A stretch of DNA of 64,000 nt from DATKZM01 sp035527975 (GTDB lineage Bacteria; Pseudomonadota; Alphaproteobacteria; JAPULJ01): positions 41,295 to 105,294 of the forward strand of contig DATKZM010000042.1 of NCBI GenBank assembly GCA_035527975.1, in the 5' to 3' direction. A program made the position numbers and the translations under genes. Positions 60,673 to 64,000 of this stretch are shown in pieces (the stretch's first letter is position 1; each line of letters begins with the position of its first letter). The notes below the pieces were generated by a model. That model saw only the letters and a program-made list of their open reading frames with translations. It did no database searches and had not been told where the DNA came from.

Positions 60673-61674
60673 TCACAGCACCTGAAAGCCGTGCGCGTAA
60701 GGATCGCGGTCGTCGATCGTGATCGTGTTGAGGCCGGTCACCCGCGCCCAGCCCTCGACCGAGGGCAGGATGGCCGGGGCGTTGCCGACCGTCGTCGCCG
60801 CCTCGACCCGGCCGTGAAAGAGGCTGCCGATGATGCTCTCATGGACGAAGTCGTCGCCGACGGCGAGCCTGCCCTTGGCGGCGAGCTGGGCCATGCGCGC
60901 CGAAGTGCCGGTGCCGCAGGGGCTGCGGTCGATCGCCCTCTCGCCGTAGAAGACCGCGTTGCGGGCGTGCGCGGCGGGATCCTTTGGCTTGCCGGTCCAC
61001 ATTATGTGCGAGATACCGCGGATGGTTTCGTCTTCCGGATGAGCAATCTCCACGGCGTCGTTGAGAGCACGTCTTAAAATGGGCGAAAGCCGCATGATGT
61101 CGAGGGCGGAGAGATCGGCCATGTCGGCAAAGGATTTCTGCGGCTCGACGATGGCGTAGAAATTGCCGCCATAGGCGATGTCGACGGTGACCGCGCCGAG
61201 GCCCTCGCAGTCGACCGTCACGCCCTCGGCCGCGAGGTAAGAGGCAACGTTGCGGATGCGCACGGACCCCACGAAGCCGTCCTTCATCTCGTAGCGCGCC
61301 TCGACCGGACCCGCCGGCGCGTCAAGGCGCACGATCCCCGCCGCCGCCGGCGTCACCAGATCATGCTCGATCGCCACCGTGACGGCGCCGATGGTGCCGT
61401 GGCCGCACATCGGCAGGCAGCCGCTGGTCTCGATGAAGAGGATGCCGGTGTCGCAATCCTCGCGGCTCGAAGGATAAAGGATGGCGCCCGACATCATGTC
61501 GTGGCCGCGCGGCTCGAACATGAGGCCCCGGCGGATCCAGTCATGATGCGCGACGAAATTGGCCCGCCGCTCGCTTGCGCTCGCTCCCTCCGGCGGCGGC
61601 GCGCCCGAGGTCACCAGGCGAACCGGATTGCCGCAGGTATGCGCGTCGATGCAGGTGAAGGTATGGCGGGTCAA
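60673..61674 (-). CDS. Proline racemase family enzyme, 4-hydroxyproline 2-epimerase type
   Basis: This protein of about 333 residues starts at a TTG (61674, TRHTFTCIDAHTCGNPVRLV) preceded by AGGGG; the open frame continues much further upstream but without homology, as it is antisense to other genes. The two catalytic Cys are in PMCGHGTIG (about residue 88) and DRSPCGTGTSA (about 250). Having both Cys points to an epimerase or racemase rather than the trans-3-hydroxyproline dehydratase, which has Thr at the second position. MMSGAILYP and GGNFYAIV also fit. Confidence 0.88.
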   Translation of the reverse strand: MTRHTFTCIDAHTCGNPVRLVTSGAPPPEGASASERRANFVAHHDWIRRGLMFEPRGHDMMSGAILYPSSREDCDTGILFIETSGCLPMCGHGTIGAVTVAIEHDLVTPAAAGIVRLDAPAGPVEARYEMKDGFVGSVRIRNVASYLAAEGVTVDCEGLGAVTVDIAYGGNFYAIVEPQKSFADMADLSALDIMRLSPILRRALNDAVEIAHPEDETIRGISHIMWTGKPKDPAAHARNAVFYGERAIDRSPCGTGTSARMAQLAAKGRLAVGDDFVHESIIGSLFHGRVEAATTVGNAPAILPSVEGWARVTGLNTITIDDRDPYAHGFQVL

Positions 61675-61794
61675 ACCGGCTACCCCTGGCCAGATATCAG
61701 ATGCCCGAAGTGTCGCGGAGCGGCCGGGTCCGATGCAAGGACGGAATGTCACGGTTATCTTACGCGCCCGGTTTCTTGGCTTATATTGAAGCGC

Positions 61795-62616
61795 ATGACG
61801 GAACGCGCGGTCAGAATGACGGCGGGGCGGCCGGCCTTGCTGTCCGCGGACGAGCCCGCACCCTTCGAGGCGGTCAACCCCGAAGGGGCGGCGCCGTTCC
61901 TGCTGCTGTGCGACCATGCCAGCGTGCGGGTGCCCAGCGCGCTCGAACATCTCGGGCTCGACGAGGCGGTGATCCAGCGCCATATCGGCTGGGATATCGG
62001 CGCCGCCGAGGTCGCGCGGCGGCTGTCGCATCGCTTCGATGCGCCGCTGGTGCTGTCGGGCTATTCGCGCCTTGTCATCGACTGCAACCGCGAGCTTGAT
62101 GATCCGACCTCGATCGCCGAGATCAGCGACGGTGTCATCATTCCCGGCAACCGGGCGCTCCATCCGCGCGCGATCGAGGCGCGCCAGGCCCAGCTTTTCC
62201 AGCCCTACCACAATGCGGTGCGGGCGGCGCTCAAGCGCTTCGCGGATCGGGGCCACGCGCCCGGCATCATCTCGATGCACAGCTTCACCCCGGTATTCCG
62301 CGGCGACGAGCGGCCCTGGCATATCGGCGTGCTGTGGAACAAGGACCCGCGCATTCCCCGGCCCTTCATTGCCAATCTCGCCACCGATCCCGACATCGTG
62401 GTCGGCGACAACGAACCCTATTCGGGCCAGGACGAGTACGGCTACTCGATCAGCAACCACGCCGAGGCGCATGGATTTCCCCACGTACTGGTCGAGATCC
62501 GTCAGGACTTGATCGACACCCATCATGGGGCCGCGGCCTGGTCGGAGCGTATCGCCCGCACCCTCGGTCCCGCCCTGTTCGATGATCTCGAAATCTACGA
62601 GGCCAGGGAGTTTTGA
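61795..62616 (+). CDS. N-formylglutamate amidohydrolase family protein
   Basis: The 273-residue hydrolase has LLLCDHASVRVPSALEHLGL, RHIGWDIGAAEVARRLS, LVLSGYSRLVIDCNR, SMHSFTP and NHAEAHGFPHVLVEIRQD, matching the N-formylglutamate amidohydrolase fold with its His/Glu zinc ligands. Such enzymes release formate or act on related amides in histidine breakdown and other routes. It is divergent from the epimerase gene and upstream of a carboxylate-amine ligase by 45 bases. Confidence 0.9.
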   Translation: MTERAVRMTAGRPALLSADEPAPFEAVNPEGAAPFLLLCDHASVRVPSALEHLGLDEAVIQRHIGWDIGAAEVARRLSHRFDAPLVLSGYSRLVIDCNRELDDPTSIAEISDGVIIPGNRALHPRAIEARQAQLFQPYHNAVRAALKRFADRGHAPGIISMHSFTPVFRGDERPWHIGVLWNKDPRIPRPFIANLATDPDIVVGDNEPYSGQDEYGYSISNHAEAHGFPHVLVEIRQDLIDTHHGAAAWSERIARTLGPALFDDLEIYEAREF

Positions 62617-62661
62617 GGCGATGAAAAGCCATGTTTCGGGGGCCAAGGAGCGCGCGCGCCG

Positions 62662-63795
62662 ATGATCAAGGAACCGAAATTCACCGTCGGCATCGAGGAG
62701 GAATATCACCTCGTCGACCGGGAAACGCGCGATCTGGTCGAGGCGCGTCCCGACGCGATGATGGCCAAGCTGGAAAAGAGCCTGAAGACGCAGGTCACCC
62801 CGGAGTTCATGAACTCGCAGATCGAAATCGGCACAAAAGTTTGTGGGTCGATCGCCGATGCGGCCGCGGACCTGAAATGGCTGCGCAAGACGGTCTCCGA
62901 CGCAGCCGCCGACGAAGGCATGGCGATCATCGCCGCCTCCACGCATCCCTTCGCGAGTTGGGCGACCCAGCAGCACACCGACAAGGAGCGCTACAACATC
63001 CTCGCCCGCGACATGCAGGCGGTGGCGCGGCGTCTTTTGATATCGGGCATGCATGTCCATGTCGGCATCGAAGACGAGGAATTGCGCATCGATCTGCTCA
63101 ACCAGATCAGCTATTTCCTGCCGCACATCCTGGCGCTCTCGACCTCATCGCCCTTCTGGCGCGGCAAGGATACGGGCCTGAAGTCCTACCGCCTGGCCGT
63201 GTTCGACGAGCTGCCGCGTACCGGCCTGCCGCCGCAATTCGACAGTTGGGGCGAATACAACCGCCACATTCACGTGCTCACCAATGCCGGGCTGATCGAG
63301 GATGCCAGCAAGCTGTGGTGGGACATAAGGCCGAGCGCGCGCTTTCCGACACTGGAAATGCGGATCGCCGATGTCCCGACGCGGGTGGAAGATTCGGTAT
63401 GCCTCGCGGCTTTATACAGGTGCCTGCTGCGCATGCTCTACCGGCTGCGCCGTGAGAACCAGCGCTGGCGGCGCTACGCCAATATGCTGATCAGCGAGAA
63501 CCGTTGGCGCGCCCAGCGCTACGGCTTCGACGAGGGCATGATCGATCTCGGTAAAGGCGAGATCGTGCCGTATGCCGATCTCCTGGACGAGCTGATCGAA
63601 CTGACCCGCGAGGACGCCGAGTTTTTCGGCTGCGTCGCCGAGGTCGAGCACGGCCGCGTGATCCTGAAGCGCGGCACCAGTGCCCATCGCCAGCTTGCGC
63701 TCTACAATTCTTTGCGAGAACAGGGTGTCGACAAGCTCGAGGCGCTCAAGGGCGTGGTCGATCAGCTGATCGAGGAAACGACCGAAGGGCTCTGA
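62662..63795 (+). CDS. Carboxylate-amine ligase, YbdK/GCS2 family
   Basis: This 377-residue ATP-grasp-like glutamate-cysteine ligase family 2 member has VGIEEEYHLVDRETRDLV with the ATP/metal-binding Glu triad, EFMNSQIEIGTKVC, IAASTHPFASW, SGMHVHVGI, and ARFPTLEMRIADVPTRVEDS. YbdK has weak gamma-glutamylcysteine synthetase activity; the true substrate is usually unknown. It follows an amidohydrolase in the same direction, suggesting a shared pathway around an N-acyl or gamma-glutamyl compound. Confidence 0.92.
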   Translation: MIKEPKFTVGIEEEYHLVDRETRDLVEARPDAMMAKLEKSLKTQVTPEFMNSQIEIGTKVCGSIADAAADLKWLRKTVSDAAADEGMAIIAASTHPFASWATQQHTDKERYNILARDMQAVARRLLISGMHVHVGIEDEELRIDLLNQISYFLPHILALSTSSPFWRGKDTGLKSYRLAVFDELPRTGLPPQFDSWGEYNRHIHVLTNAGLIEDASKLWWDIRPSARFPTLEMRIADVPTRVEDSVCLAALYRCLLRMLYRLRRENQRWRRYANMLISENRWRAQRYGFDEGMIDLGKGEIVPYADLLDELIELTREDAEFFGCVAEVEHGRVILKRGTSAHRQLALYNSLREQGVDKLEALKGVVDQLIEETTEGL

Positions 63796-63886
63796 CCCGC
63801 CGATCGGAAGGCCGCGATCGGCAAATACGGCGGCCGCAGGCCGGGTTTTGATCACCGGAAATTATTTCCAGATTTATTTTAACCTT

Positions 63887-63902
63887 AGTGACGACGGTCA
63901 CT
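63887..63902. promoter_or_regulatory. CRP/FNR-family site upstream of the last gene
   Basis: AGTGAC-GACG-GTCACT is the fifth site of the nGTGAY-N4-RTCACn type. It lies 91 bases before the ATG at 63993. A 13-bp palindrome GGAAATTATTTCC lies 18 bases upstream of it (63857-63869). Confidence 0.55.
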
Positions 63903-63992
63903 GAGGCTCGCGCGGGGTTGCGTCACATTGGGGTCAACAACGGGGGACGAACACCAAGGCCCCCATCACCCGCTCTCGAAAGGAACGATCCC

Positions 63993-64000
63993 ATGAAGAA
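63993..64000 (+). CDS. Start of a gene truncated by the window end
   Basis: An ATG at 63993 is preceded by AAAGGAACGATCCC, a good ribosome-binding site, and continues AAG AA. Only two complete codons (Met-Lys) are visible, so no function can be given. A CRP-like site lies upstream. Confidence 0.6.

Noticed and set aside
60673..63126. An 817-codon open frame on the minus strand
   Set aside because: Only the part up to about 61674 is proline-racemase-like. The rest is antisense to the amidohydrolase and ligase genes, which have clear homology, and is an effect of high GC content.

Overview
The window is GC-rich, densely coded bacterial chromosome, most likely from an alphaproteobacterium. Supporting genes are a Shemin-type 5-aminolevulinate synthase (hemA), a DUF1491 protein, a DUF1127 (YjiS-like) protein, HspQ, a CoxSLM-type molybdenum hydroxylase cluster with its maturation genes, several Liv-type ABC systems and many short intergenic palindromes. 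I cannot place it below class level. I saw no rRNA, tRNA, CRISPR array, transposase or phage gene.

Layout. 1-4524: the end of an Mrp/complex-I-like antiporter operon with three proton-conducting subunits and a small two-helix protein. 4521-9498 (minus): a complete Liv-type ABC operon, livK-H-M-G-F. 9746-19182: a cox-type cluster, coxG, a 43-residue single-helix protein, coxS-L-M, a strong terminator-like hairpin, coxD-E, two XdhC-family proteins and a MoeA-like/MocA-like fusion. 19200-19467: a 268-bp nested palindromic element. 20307: hspQ. 20734-25567: a TPP riboswitch followed by a second Liv-type transporter in which the LivM permease and LivG ATPase are fused. 25609-27611: a zinc-type dehydrogenase and a BadH-like SDR behind a promoter whose spacer is an 18-bp palindrome.

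27752-34421: DEAD-box helicase, ODP-like MBL protein, sirtuin, hydroxypyruvate isomerase, CDF transporter and an MFS transporter. 34870-40598: manC, three secreted proteins of unknown or loosely known function, a Spx/ArsC-like protein, an MlaC-like protein behind a coupled leader ORF, and a Sel1-repeat protein. 40821-48595: class III aminotransferase, nucleoside phosphorylase, a PhyH remnant, a divergent amidohydrolase/extradiol dioxygenase pair, hemA and a PadR-like regulator. 48611-54820: glyoxalase, YfcG-like GST, glycerate kinase, LLM oxidoreductase, a ferritin-like protein and pyruvate kinase. 55195-end: MFS and EamA transporters, DHDPS-family lyase, DUF1491, DUF1127, methyltransferase, hydroxyproline-epimerase-type protein, N-formylglutamate amidohydrolase, a YbdK-type ligase and the first codons of one more gene.

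Most notable observations: (1) the TPP riboswitch in front of a Liv-type ABC operon, which predicts uptake of thiamine or a precursor by a transporter family normally assigned to amino acids; (2) five intergenic 16-bp palindromes of the form nGTGAY-N4-RTCACn, which look like one CRP/FNR-family regulon; (3) a terminator with a competing upstream hairpin in the middle of the cox cluster; (4) a short leader ORF coupled to an mlaC-like gene; (5) several intergenic palindromic repeats, including a 37-bp repeat present twice.
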